Assembly: GCF_009727055.1 (NCBI RefSeq) | Contig: NC_052349.1 | Coordinates: 32,651,794-32,715,793 of the forward strand | Source: Benincasa hispida | Taxonomy: Eukaryota; Streptophyta; Magnoliopsida; Cucurbitales; Cucurbitaceae | Direction: 5' to 3' | DNA length: 64,000 nt | In this document: positions 25,610-39,948 of the stretch, one piece after another | Numbering within the stretch: the stretch's first letter is position 1 | Layout: the number at the start of each line of letters is the position of its first letter | Made by a program: the position numbers and the translations under genes | The notes under the pieces: generated by a model | The model's database searches: none | What the model was told of the DNA's origin: nothing | Seen by the model: only the letters and a program-made list of their open reading frames with translations

Positions 25610-26830
25610 TTCTTGAGTTGTCTATCTCAATCATCTATCACTGTCCATCTCAACCCTCTATCACTGTCTATTTGAGATAATCATCTATCACTATCTATCT
25701 CAGATAGACAAATATAGTCATCTATCTCTGTCTATCTAAAATACATACTGATAGCTCTCTATCATTGTTTATCTCAGATAGACAGAGATAGTATTCTATC
25801 TTTTTCTATTTCAATTTAAAGTTATCAATAATAGATCCACTCAAATAAACAAGTATGTATTGGTGTTAAATTATCATTGTTTATCATAAACAAGTATGTA
25901 TGATAAACAATTATCTACTAACAAAATTTTTTTTGATATGATATTATTGTTCATCATTGAAGTCTACCACTATCTATCACAGATAGACGGAGATAGTGCT
26001 CTATCTCTATCTATCTGCGATAGTGCTATATCTCTGTCTATCTCAATTTAAAGTGATCAACAATAGAGCCATTCAGATAAACAAGTAGTATTCTATCTTT
26101 GTCTATCTCAAATACAACTCTATCACTTTTTATCTGAGATAAACAGAGAAACAGTATTCTATCTCTGTCTATCTCAAAAACTCTATCTCTGTCTATCTGT
26201 GATAGACAGTGATAAAACTCTATCACTGTCTATCTCAGATAGACAAAGATAACACTCAGATAGACAGAGATAGTGATCTATCTCTCTAAGATCTACTCAA
26301 CTAAACAAATATAGAGTGCAAACGATATAGAAACTATAGAAACAAATATTAGTGTTTACCATTGAAGTCTATCGTTGGCTATCTGAGATAGATCGAGATA
26401 GTCCTCTATCATTGTCTATCTGCTGTCTATCTAAAATAGACAAAGATAGTGCTCTATCTCTTTGAGATCTACTCAACTAAACAAATATAGAGTGCAAACG
26501 ATATAGAAACTATAGAAACTGATATTAGTGTTTACCATTTAAGTCTATCACTGTCTATCTGAGATAAACAGTATCTCTATCTCTCTTAATTCAGATTCAT
26601 CAATAATAGCCCTCTATCACCATCTATCTAAGATAGAGATAGCACTCTATCACTGTCTATTTGAGATAGATAGAGATAACCTTCTACTACTTTCTATCTC
26701 AGATAGACAGAGATAGTGCTTTATTTTTGTCTATCTTAATTTAAATTTATTAATAATAGATCCACGTAGATAAATAAATATACATGATGTTAAAGTTTTC
26801 AATAGTTGCTAAAGTTCCTAATATAGATAG
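25610..26830. repeat. TCTATC/GATAGA repeat cluster, central block
   Basis: About 1.2 kb of palindromic units such as ATCTCAGATAGACAGAGATA, with a longer segment repeated once: ATCTACTCAACTAAACAAAT with following sequence occurs near 26290 and again near 26468. It separates the transposase from the second gene. Confidence 0.85.
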
Positions 26831-26999
26831 TGATAGTAGAACAAGACAATGAACAAAACATGTTAATTTTATAAATTCCAGAAGTAGTTGATTGTCAACG
26901 AGCACAAAAAAATTATAAATTGTATAAAGTAGAAAACTAAGTACAAAGAAATATTCAATTTGAAGCTTTACAAACTGTATAAAGTAATTCTACAATCAA

Positions 27000-28560
27000 G
27001 ATTGAGACTGAGATTGGGATTGGGATTTTGGTTGAGATTGAGTTTGAGAAATGTTCAAGCTAAAGCTTGGAGCAGTGTCTGTCATCATTTTGCATATTCT
27101 TAGATTGAAGTTTGAGGTTGTACTTTGTTCTTCTTCTCAGGTTTCTTCCTGATATTTTTTGCATATGTTTTTTGGGTTGGTTTTCGCTGTCTCTTTGGTC
27201 TCTCCTTTTGAAAGTGTGCCTTCTAGCACCTTTGGTCTAAAAATTTTCTTGCCTCACTCTTGTTGCTTTCCCTTCTGTTTTCTCTTTTTTCCTTTTGTTT
27301 GAATCGCTTCATCTATATTCTCTTCACTATTAGTTTCTTCTTCTTTTCTCATCAACAATTTGCTTTTGCTTCTGGTTTCTCTTGGGTTTCTTGTTCTAAA
27401 AGTGAATCTCTACACTCTATTCCTTATCAGTATCTTCCTTGTGCTCTTCTTTAACTTGTTCCTCCTCATTTTGCTCCTCTTCTACTTGATCTACACTTAC
27501 TTCCTCTTGGTCTTCTTCTAGATGTTTTTCATCTACTTTCTCTTGCTCTTCTTCTACTTGCTCTTCATCTTCTTTCTCTTTCTCAATTTGCTCTAATTTA
27601 TTGCAATAAGATATTGGAGTTCATAAGAAGAACATTCAATGATAGTCTACTATCATTGTCTATCATCACGTATATAAACAACCATAATTACCTTTTTCTC
27701 ATTTATATATTTAGATCTTTTTTCTCTCTTTTTTTTTTTTATTTTCTTCTGGTTCAACTTCTTCTACTTCAATTTCTTATTCTTCTTTATCTGTTTCAGC
27801 ATCTTATTTAACCTCACTTCTTCCTTTTCAGTTTCATTGTCTTCTTCATCTTCATCTACCTACAAGCATATGATAGAAAGTAAAAATCACTATGTATATT
27901 AGATAGACAGTGATAGATCTCTATCTCGGTCGATCTCAGATAGACAAAGATAGAACTATATCTTTGTCTATCTCAGATAGACACTGATAGTGCTTTATTT
28001 CTATCTATCTTAATTCAAATTTACTGTCTATCTCTGAGATAGACATAATGCACAACAAGTATATTGATGTTAAAGTTCTATTGATAGTATACCTTCTTTC
28101 TCTCTTCAAATTTGTTCGCTTTTGCTCTGATTATTGATGATTCGACTTTCATCATTTTCTTTCCTTTTCCTTTGTTTCCATCAACTTTGACTATTTTTTT
28201 GCTTACCATCTAATTAAAAAAAATTAGGTTCAATAATGTTTAACAAGAATAATTAAATAGAATAATTAATGAAATGAAAAGAAAAGAGAATGATTATTAT
28301 CTTAAAGGATATGATGATAGATTGTAACTTTGAAAATTGAAAGCAGCAGCGGGAGAAGAAGATGAAGATAAAGCATATTTTGGTTCCGGGGAAAGAGGTG
28401 GAGAAATAAGCAATGGAGATCGGTTGATGATTATTGATGAAGGAGAGACTAAAACATTGAAAGCAGCAGCGACAGGAGAAAAAATAAATGATGAAGGTAG
28501 AAGCCAATGAGATAGGGGGTGATAAATAGAGATCGATTGTCGTTGTAAGGGAGAAGACAT
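27000..28560 (-). pseudogene. Acidic second gene of the MULE, fragmentary
   Basis: On the minus strand several exon-like pieces can be read. One from 28209 starts MVSKKIVKVDGNKGKGKKMM after a plausible acceptor. Others are VDEDEEDNETEKEE (near 27860) and Glu-rich stretches at about 27600-27430 (EKEDEEQVEEEQEK, EEDQEEV). The last ends SQPKSQSQSQSQSQS just before a stop near 27000. Stops interrupt some pieces. MULEs with a second gene, some with a Ulp1-type protease, are known in melon and other plants. No protease motif was found here. The role is unknown. The upstream piece at 28297-28560 (MSSPLQRQSIS) may be a first exon. Confidence 0.5.
27895..28045. repeat. TCTATC/GATAGA repeat cluster, right block
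   Basis: Same palindromic words as at 22545 and 25610 (ATAGACAAAGATAG, TATCTCAGATAGACACTG). It lies between two pieces of the acidic gene and so may sit in an intron. Confidence 0.8.
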
Positions 28561-28758
28561 GGAAGACGAACGCGGATATCCAGCGGATTTGGATAATTTG
28601 ATTAATCGTTTGCAAGTCGCGATTTTTTATGTGGGCAAGGATAGTTTCGATATTTTACTCTTTGGGTTGGACTTTCTTCCATTAATTTTGGGTTCTTTTT
28701 TAATTTTGCTATTCATTGTAAATAATTTGGGTCTTTTTATTAAAGTTAAAAGTGAATG

Positions 28759-30633
28759 AGTAATATAACATGCAACAGAAGAATTCAGAATCAATAAGTA
28801 CTTAAACTATATTTAATTTGAGTTTTAAACATGCTACTCTTGAAGTTTTCGAAAGAGGGTTTGAACATGACAATACCTTTGTAGTTCTCTTCACGATTTC
28901 AGTAGATTCTCCACAAGTTTGAGCTGGATTCTTCAGATAGACCACCAACAAGATCTTCTCAACTATACTCAAGAAGGAATGTGTGGTAGAAACACTTTAA
29001 TCAAAATGAATTGAAGATGAACTAGTGAGGGTGGAGTAGGGTTTCGGTTTTACAGCAGTAAGGATAAAGAACTCGGTCTTCTTCCAATTTTCATGCATGA
29101 AGCTTCATTATATAGTCTTAAATCATGCATTAGAAGATGATTGCATGTAGGGCAACACCTACTTGGTGTTGATTGAAGAGTTCATGGTGGAATTTGGTGA
29201 TAATACACCATATGTGAAGTTAATGGATTTTTCCAATTTTTGGGAAAAATCCACTAACTCAAAAAAAAAAAAATTAAAAAAAAATTAATAAAACTATTTT
29301 TATTTAAAATTTAGTTTTATATAATTATTTCAAAATTAATTAATTTAAATAAAACTAATTTAATTAATTTAATATCTTAATATTAAATTAATAAAACGTC
29401 AATTCCACCAATATGATTCAAATTCATATAATCAATATTTAAATCATAATTTAAATATTAATCGATTCTCCAATCTTGTTTTACTTTCGATTAAATTAAA
29501 CGTTTTAATTGTATCGTATACAATCAATTGAAAAATCCTAAAACTAAATTTGAACATTTCAAATTCATAACCCTAAATTCAAAATTCATCTAATCAACTA
29601 CTCAATTCATTATTTCAATTTATGAGCTAGTAGAGGGACCTATTGGACCTACAGATCATGAGCTTCAATGATTTGTAATCAATTGGTTAAACTCTTTAAA
29701 CCAAATTAATTACTTTTCGTTAACCATCAAGACATACCACTTAGCTCGATAGTTGCACTCTCCTCACTGTAGATGTATTTCTGTCCATGTTAACCATAAT
29801 CAATAAGTCGATCCTTCACATGTTGATCGTATTTACAACTGAGTCAAAATTATCTTTATTCCCCTATAAATACATCTTGTTTCTTAAGTTCCACTGACCC
29901 TCTAATGAACAGTTGATTCATAATATCACTTATGAATCATGTCCCTCTCTATCATGAGAAGGTGAGACCCCGATTGTTCAAGACATGGAAGCAGCACTTA
30001 AGAAAACAACCTATCTGCTAACCCTGGAACGGGTAGGAGTGAATTCCATCTCGCAAGGCTATGTCTCCAGCTATCTATCCGGTCTTATCCCCAAAATGGA
30101 AGGCTTATTGAGTAGTGTTGTTGAACTACTATCACCCATGCAAATTAAAGGACAATCCTGAATAAATAGAAGTTCATACCTAGCTCAGGATTAAGATCGA
30201 GTTATTCTAGGTTACTTTAGTGTGAAATAGTTAGTTTTAACAGTAAACGGTGAAAAGTGACTATTTCGTGATCCAGTCTTTATGCAAACTCATTGCATAA
30301 GATACCCTCACTTACATGTCTCTACATGAATGATCTGTGGATCACATCACTATACAAAATGGGTCGCATCCAATAGTGTTACCAGGATGAGATGCCCAAT
30401 TTCATCCATATACTTATAGACCATTTAGGCTATATACTATTAACTTGATCCTGTTTATGTCACTACATAAAGTTAAAGTGTTCATACTACAGCCATAGAT
30501 ATGTTTATTGGATTTTCATAATAGAATGCAATATCAACAATGTTATTGAATAAAATACTCAATAATATTTTATTGATAAATAGAATGTTTAACACGAATT
30601 TTACGAATTGCGAGTTCTAGGACATTTCCAACA
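28759..30633 (-). repeat. Solo LTR (copia type) inserted at the MULE's right end
   Basis: Reading the minus strand, it starts TGTTGGAAATGTCCTAGAAC at 30633 and carries the CTAGAACTCGCAATTCG block of the family. The flanks GAATG (28754-28758) and AAATG (30634-30638) differ by one base and fit a decayed 5-bp duplication. The far end is diverged and does not show a clean CA. There is no internal region or second LTR, so it is a solo LTR about 1.88 kb long. Confidence 0.75.
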
Positions 30634-30732
30634 AAATGTACCCCTAATTTCAAACTCTTCAATTATATACACAAAAATGGAGATATTGTTTATGAAAATT
30701 ATTTTAAGAAATTAAAAGCTACAAATAAATTA

Positions 30733-30970
30733 GGGAAATTTTTAAAAATAGAAAAATGAGGAAAAATATTTACACAAAATAGAAAATTTTAATCTTATTT
30801 GATAGAGGCTAATAGAAGTCGATAGAAATTTATCAATGTTTATTAGTGATAGAAAATCTATCATTGATACTATGTGATAGATGTTGATAGAGGTCAATCA
30901 GTATCTATCATTATTTTTTTCGTTATTTCTATAAATAAATTTAACATTTTTTTATCTACAAAAATTTTCT
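30733..30970. mobile_element. MULE-type MITE, 238 bp
   Basis: The left end GGGAAATTTTTAAAAATAG and the reversed right end AGAAAATTTTTGTAGATA are imperfect inverted repeats of the same type as the MULE next door. Flanks AATAAATTA (30724-30732) and AACAAATTA (30971-30979) match at 8 of 9 bases, as expected for an aged MULE duplication. The centre holds GATAGATGTTGATAGA-like words, tying it to the same family. No coding capacity. Confidence 0.7.
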
Positions 30971-30979
30971 AACAAATTA

Positions 30980-32052
30980 TTCTATATAGTGAAATATTCA
31001 AATTCCAATTTAAAAAGAAATAAAATTAAAAAGAAGAGAAAAAAAAAAAAAAAGAATAAAGTAGGCATGATGTTAAGAGTCCATGACTACCAAACTTAGT
31101 AACCCCTAATCCAAGATTTTACTCATTATGCAATGCATGTTTTTTTTGCCATTTGGCAAAGCTTCTTTTGAGAAAGAAAAACAATGCATTCTAAAACAAG
31201 GGCTAACAAACATGTAAAACATTAAATAAAATAATTATCTTGTTTTATTTGGTTACCATATTACCTTAAAAGGAGGCTAAGAATTTTTATAATTCAAGTT
31301 CTGCTGTCATAACTTTTTTGGTGTAGTTTCCAAGGTACTTTTGAAACATTTTGATCCATTCTTTGTATGTTCACTTAAAATTTTTATTATTATGAAAATG
31401 ATTTCAATATTCAAAACTAATAATTTTTCTTTTTTTATCTTTTTAACTTTTAAGTTTTAACTTAAAGAAGATAAGTCTCTTTTTTATTTATATAAATCAT
31501 TTTGTATTTTTCAAACTACAACGTATTTGATTTTGTCTCAATACAAAAGATCTACATATATAAAATTTGTGTCGTTAATAAAAAAATTATAGATGTGATT
31601 TTCGACTCTATTTAATCATTTTAATGGAAAACTCAAAAAAAAATGAAGAAGAAGAAGAATGGACTACTTAATCTTTAATAAGTTTTAAATATAAAAATTT
31701 TCGTAAGTTATAGTATTTTAAATAATATAATGACAAATATAGCATTTTTTAAATAAAAAATGCTTCTTAATAATTGATTAGTTTCCATGGAACAATAATC
31801 CATCTATGCTCATTTCTTGCATGGATGATGAATTTATATCATTTGATGTTTTTTCTTTTGACAATATATGAAATAGGAGAATCGAACCTCTAACCTCAAA
31901 ATCATAACTTTAGTTATCCTAATAATAGGAATTGATTATTAACCTGTTTATGGGTAGAACTTGTTGATTAGCTAGGTATCAATTAACTTAAGTCATATCT
32001 ACCCAAAAACTTCAAAGAAATCAACGTTCAACTTACATATTGATTAATTGTG
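30980..32052. other. AT-rich spacer
   Basis: No gene or recognisable element. Contains homopolymer runs near 31035 and a GAA-rich spot near 31645. Confidence 0.55.
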
Positions 32053-32057
32053 ATTAT

Positions 32058-33972
32058 TGTTGGTTTACAAAAACATGTTGCGGAAGAAAATATGATTATT
32101 AAGCATTTTAATTCCTCAATTTTGACTTCAAATTAAGCATGTTCATAGGGATCAAAAGGGTTTCATTACATACCTTTGAAGATCCTCTTCTTAAATGAAA
32201 TACAACGACAATATTCGGATTAATTCAGTTGTGGACCACCACTAGAGCTTCCCTACTATTCTCTAGCAGACTTAGATTGAGTTGTGGGACTCAAAACAAA
32301 CTTAAACTTAGGGAAATTGGAGGAGAGGTTTTATGGTTTTTCAACTTGTTGAAAGAACAACTTCTTCAACCTTCAAAAACTCAACAATTCAGCAATTGTA
32401 TGTACTTTTCAGTTGAATCTCTTTTGTGTTTTAAACCATCAATCCACGCTTTGAAGTCTTCATCCCATGAAGTCACCACCTACTTGGTGGAATTAGTGGA
32501 TTATGGTGACTAAGGTGCTTTGAGGTTGACTTTCCAATTTTCAATTTTTTCCATTTTGAATTTTGAATTTCAATTTCAAAACCAAAATCAATTTTCAATT
32601 TTAATTCTTTAATTAAAATTAAAATTTTATTAATTTATAAAAATTAATTCAATAATTAATTTTTCTAATACAATTAATAATTAATAATTAATTAAACAAT
32701 TTAATTAATTCTATTAATTTAATATCAAATATTAAATTAATTTGTTATCAAATCCATCCCCATGAATCCCTATTCATGAATTTAGTATTTAAATCATATT
32801 AATATATTAATCGATTCTCCAATTACGTTTAATTCCAAAATTAAACGTGTAATTCTATCACATATAACTACCAATTCCCTTAATTTGAATTTGAACGTTT
32901 CAAATCAACTTATCATGCTATTCTAACGCTAATTCCGTTTGTGAGCTAGTAGAGGACCTAATGGACCTATAGATCATGGGCTCCAACGATCCGAGATTAA
33001 TTGTCAAACTCTTTACACCGAATTAACCCTCATTTGTTAACTAACAGGTCACTCCACTAAAGCCCAGTAGTTGCACTGTAGATATATTGTGTTCACTTGA
33101 TATAACCATAATTAGTAAGTTAACCCTTCACAGGTTATTCGTAATAATGGCTAGGTTAAATGACTGTTTTACCCCCAAGATTACCTCTTGTTCCTTAAGT
33201 TCCACTGATCGTCTAATGAACAATTTGTTTATGATCCAATTAACAAAAAAAATCCCTCCTGTGTCAATGAAAGGGTGAGGCCCCTTGTTCAAGACTCGGA
33301 ATCAACACTTAAAGGAACAACCTCTATACTATCCCTGAAAGTGGGTAGGAGTGAATTCCATCTTGCACTCTATGTCCCCAACTATCTACCTGGACTAACC
33401 GTTGAAATGGGAGGCTTATTGAGTCGGCGTTGTTGAGCCAACCCTTACCTATACAAATCTAAAATTAATCTCGAATAAACAGAAGTTCATAGTTAGCTCA
33501 AGATTAAGATTAAGTTGCCTAGGTCATCGCTATAAAATAGTCAGTCTTAAACAGTAAACGACATTATGAAGTAAGAGTGACTTATTTCTTGGTTCGATCT
33601 TATGCAAACTCATTGCATAAGAGGCCCCACTCCTCATGTAACCACATGAATGAATCAGGATTACTTTGTTTGTAGCACTTTACAACTCCTTATAACAACT
33701 ATAGAGTGAGCTGCATTTGATAGTGTTATCAGAATAAGACACCTAACCTTATTTATATACAATAGATCATTTTGAATATTAACGCGAACCTGATCCACTT
33801 TTAAGTTTCCTACATAAAGTTCAAGTACTCATGTAATAGTCATGGATCTTTTAGTTTATTGGATTTATTTCTAAAACGAAATAAACAATTCATATATTCA
33901 ATAACAACTTTATCGATTTACAGAACAAGTTTATTGTTACAAACCACGAGTTTTAGGACATGAAATCCAACA
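32058..33972 (-). repeat. Solo LTR (copia type) with perfect target duplication
   Basis: The LTR runs from TGTTGG to CCAACA (1915 bases). It is flanked on both sides by ATTAT (32053-32057 and 33973-33977), an exact 5-bp duplication. Orientation is minus, judged from the block near 33950 (reverse complement of CTAAAACTCGTGG). With no internal sequence, it is the product of LTR-LTR recombination. The frame at 32229-32513 is chance. Confidence 0.92.
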
Positions 33973-33977
33973 ATTAT

Positions 33978-35230
33978 AATCATGAATTAGAGGGTACATG
34001 GGACATTAAGGTAGTTATTATAGTCAATAATTTTTGTTTTGAGTGTAGACTATTTTAGTCTGAGTAGGAAATATTAGACACTGTAATATAGAGAGATTTG
34101 AAATAGTAATATTGTAGTTAATTATAGATTATAATTATTGAAAAATACTAATTATTATAATTGGAGTCCAAACATAGAGTAGATTAAAATAACCCACTTC
34201 ATCCATTGAAGTTGGGTCAAACACCCGCTTACTCTTTTAGTTGTTATTTTTAAATAATGCATTTAAATTATACTAGATTTGCAATTACTTTAAACATAAA
34301 ATAACCTCAAAACCACCTATAAAAAAATTGAAAAAGAAAGAGAGATGATGAATATATTCCCTTCCTACCACAATTTCTTGGTTCTTCAATGGGTTATTTT
34401 TGTTTTTAATTTCCAAATTCCCATGTGATTTCAAAATGATTTTTTTAAAAAATAAAAGAAAATTTATGTACGTGCAGTGCAATTCCGAAAGATTTTTTGT
34501 TTTATTTATTTAAAAAAACATGTTCTATTGTTTGTTGGTAATATAAGATATTGATATTTAATATCAAGTAGGAATTGATACATTAGGATTTAGGGACACC
34601 CACATAAGAAAATTATTATTATTATTATTATTATTATTAATATAAAGATTCTATTTGCCAAGTTGCAGGAAACAACTAAATAAAGTTGGATCTCATGTTG
34701 CTCGTAAAAACCACATTTTTCTAGGGCGGCTCTTGTGGAGATATGTCCAATGAGACTCTTCTCTAAATTTTTCTTATTTGATAATGAATTTGCATATCGG
34801 GTAATACATGTCAAACTAATATAACAATTTTATTTTTTTGTTTCCTCCATTTTTTAATGGTAATTTTTATCTTTATTATGAAAACACTTCAATTCAACTT
34901 TAAATTCTAAAAACAAAATAAATGCTTAAAAATTATTTTTTAAGATTTTTAAAAATGGCTTCGTTTAACACAAGTTGCAAAGTGATAACATAAATTTGAA
35001 ATTTATGGGTGGGTGTAGTTTTATAAGCTTATTGTTAGATGATATATAATTAAATCCACCTTTACCCATCATGTTAAACTTTTTGGTTAATTGGTGATTT
35101 AAGATAGTATCAGGGCAGGTTGGTTTAGGAGGTCCGTGTTCTTCAAACCTCTACATTGTTGTATTACTATACGTATTATTATTTAAACATGTTTAGCTCA
35201 TAAAATTTTAATGTGTTTATGTAGGTGATG
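33978..35230. other. AT-rich spacer with a microsatellite
   Basis: No gene seen. An (ATT)n run lies at about 34612-34640. The stretch 34010-34220 (AATTGGAGTCCAAACA and nearby) may be a small MITE but no terminal pair was confirmed. Confidence 0.5.
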
Positions 35231-35775
35231 ATTGTCACGAGCTGGTGGTATTTCAAGTTAAAATAGAAATTTTATTTATGGACTATATATATATAAACTA
35301 AGCATGAGCATCAAATGGGATGATCAATGGACACTAAGCAAGAGCATCTAGTGTCATGCCCCATTTTCCAAAATGTTGTCTATGTATCTCAATATTACAC
35401 ATTATTAGTCTATGTAATCCACCTCTTACTTGCCAAATTGTCTATAAATAGTGGCATTTGGTGGGTTTTGAAAGACACGCACACATTTGACAAATTCTAT
35501 GAAAATTGGAGAGAGAGGAGAATTATTTCTAATTTTATATTTTACTAATTTATTTTGTTTATTTATATATTATGTTTAATTTTTTAATATTTATTTGTTT
35601 TACTATTATATTTATTTTAATATTATATTTTATTCGTATCAGCATTCCAGTTGTGCTCCTCAAGTTCACAATACATTATCAGCATGAGCTTCTTTCATTC
35701 CCCCACTAAAGGTATGTTGGTTTTTCCCCTTTGTTATAATTAATAAATTTAATATTATTTTATGATAGTGTTGCC
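35231..35775 (+). repeat. Probable LTR and leader of a third copia
   Basis: A TATA box in GTCTATAAATAGTGGC (near 35441) is followed about 330 bases later by a gag start at 35776. The stretch ATTATCAGCATGAGC near 35674 resembles the junction upstream of gag in this copia type. LTR ends were not resolved. Confidence 0.4.
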
Positions 35776-36226
35776 ATGACAAATCTCACAAAATTAGAAT
35801 ATGTCGCCCTTGATATTAACGGCAATAATTGTTTGTCATGGGTACTTGAGACTGAGACCCACCTGGATGCTATGAATCTTGGAGAGACTATTAAAGAAGA
35901 AAATACGACATCCAGTCAAGACAAAGCAAAATTTATGATTTTTCTTCTTCATCATCTCCACAAGGGATTGAAAATGAAGTATCTTACAATAAAATATCCT
36001 CATATCTTATGGAAAAATTTGAAAGAGAGGTATGATCATAAAAAAATAGTCATTCTTCCTAAAGCTCATTATGAGTGGATGTACTTGAGACTACAATATT
36101 CCAAACCAGTAAGTGATTACAACTCCGCATTATTTAAAATTAATTCGAAATTGTTATTATGCAGAGAGAAAATTACTGATGTCGATATGTTAGAGAAGAT
36201 ATTTTTTTATATTTTATGTCTCGAAT
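35776..36226 (+). pseudogene. Copia gag, N-terminal part, split by the CACTA element
   Basis: This is a clean frame of 150 codons starting MTNLTKLEYVALDINGNN. It has the layout of copia gag of the UBN2 type: SWVLETETHLDAM, then FLLHHLHKGLKMKYL, LWKNLKERYDHKK and SDYNSALFKINSKL. The protein would form the retrotransposon's particle. The natural sequence stops at 36226, where the CACTA element begins, and resumes at 40515. The open frame runs on for another 28 codons into the CACTA element, but those are not gag. Confidence 0.88.
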
Positions 36227-36243
36227 CACTAGAAGAAATTCGG

Positions 36244-36376
36244 GCTTTAATGTCGGTTGGAAAAAGTGAAATTGGATGTATAATGTCGGTTTTAAAAAAA
36301 CCAAATCTTTAATGTCGGTTTTAAACCAACATTGAAGATGGGCTTTATTGTTGGTTTAAAATCGACATTAAAGGTA
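36244..36376. repeat. Left sub-terminal repeats of the CACTA element
   Basis: Several copies of TTTAATGTCGGTT and its variants appear direct and inverted (for example GTCGGTTTTAAACCAACATT), forming hairpins. In CACTA elements such repeats bind the transposase. Confidence 0.75.
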
Positions 36377-36384
36377 TAATATTT

Positions 36385-36565
36385 TTTTTTCTTATTTTAT
36401 TAAATAATATAACCCTAAATCGCAGTTCCTTCTCTTCTTTACCTTTCGCTCAGACACTAAATAATATAACCCTAAATCGTCGTCACTTCTTCTTTGTTAT
36501 CAGCTTTCTTTCCTCGCCGTCCGTCGATCGTTCTTCACGCCGTTGATCGTTCACGCGATTTAGGT
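36385..36565 (+). other. 5' UTR-like fragment inside the CACTA element
   Basis: AAATAATATAACCCTAAATC occurs twice (about 36404 and 36457). A CT-rich, GC-richer leader ending GCGATTTAG then GTATTTTG, a possible splice donor, follows. It looks like a captured promoter or leader. Its source gene is unknown. Confidence 0.35.
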
Positions 36566-37660
36566 ATTTTGATATTTTTCTTTAAAACTTTGTGGATAGA
36601 TATAATCTTTGTTAGCTTTAAGAGTGTCTCACGTCATTATATGTTGATATAGATGTTGTCCTTCCAATTTTTAAAGCTAATTGATAGGGACGAGATATCT
36701 ATTTTTTTTTTCTCCTTTGAAAAGATGTTATAAGAAAAGGAAAAGAGAAAAAAAGGGGAAAAAAGGTGAAGAGTGTCCTAAGTAAAGAATCTACTGTAAT
36801 CAATTAAGCAGAGAATTTATCATGGCTCAGCTTATTTTCTATTTCTCTCTCTAGTCAAAAAGTATTTCCCACAAAATAAATTTGGATTCAAATTAATTTC
36901 CCCCCATAAAGAAAACCAATTTCCATTCAAATTTGGATTGAATGGTTCAAAATCACTGTCATTATGAAAAGAGAATACACACAACCAAAAGAAAAGTTGA
37001 TGCAACTTTAATAAGGCTCAGAGGAGGAGATCGTAGACAGATCCAATCCATTGAAACAAACACCATTTTCCACTTCTGGAGTCTATTTGTTGTGCGCTAG
37101 CATGTTTCGGGCTTCTATTGTAATTTATATATTATTTATGGCTACATATTGATCATCTTGAATCATGTGTTTTGGCTAAATAATAGCATGGTGTGATGTC
37201 ATGTAGTAGTGTAATAGCTTACGTGTGAACGAGTTATTAAGTGATATGGTGCATATGACTTTGTTGACTTGTTGAGAATGTTTGGTTGTGCATATGATTA
37301 CGTTGGAGGCATGTTGTTACTTTATGTGTTTTGACATGAGATATGGTTTAGGATTATATGGTAGAAATCATGCATTGGTGAGATTTTGTGAGAAGGGAGT
37401 TGATGTGAACTTGTAAAGAAAATGTCTCAATGTTGGAGGCATGTTGTTACTTTATGTGTTTTGGCATGAAATTTTTGTTCTTATGTTTACGCCTCTCAAC
37501 TGTTTGTGTAAATGTCTCAATGAAAGCCAACTATGGTTTCACTCCAATATGTCGCTCTACTCCTAGATTTTGGCCTTTTTATGTGTCTATGGCCTTTGAA
37601 ATTCAATTTGATTAATGGTTTTATTGTATATGATATATTTGTTGAATTACTTGAAGTTCT

Positions 37661-39830
<2,170 letters not shown>

Positions 39831-39948
39831 GTAAGGTCTCAAACATTTTATCCATTTATATCTATATATATTTGAATGGATACAATCTTTTGTTACATGT
39901 GTTACGCTTACGCCCAAACCTTTATTGTTTGTGATCCTTTGAACAACA

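Larger units (their letters stand above)
21681..30644 (+). mobile_element. Mutator-like element (MULE) with an LTR nested beside its right end
   Basis: The 9 bases TAATTTCAA stand directly outside both ends (21672-21680 and 30645-30653), an exact target duplication of the length MULEs make. The left end reads GGGAAATTATCAAAAATGG. The right end, reversed, reads GGGGTACATT and continues into a diverged copy of the left terminal repeat beyond the nested LTR (28759-30633). Without that LTR the element is about 7.1 kb. Inside are a dead MuDR-type transposase on the plus strand, an acidic gene on the minus strand, and hundreds of bases of TCTATC/GATAGA repeats. Confidence 0.85.

Noticed and set aside
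28559..28759. 66-codon frame on the plus strand at the right end of the MULE
   Set aside because: It runs into the MULE's terminal repeat and has a hydrophobic low-complexity tail; more likely terminal DNA than a gene.
32229..32513. 94-codon frame within the solo LTR
   Set aside because: Not conserved in the sister LTRs at 28759, 51268 and 59631; chance frame.
36227..36312. Last 28 codons of the long gag-like frame
   Set aside because: They are CACTA terminal sequence read through from gag, not part of either protein.
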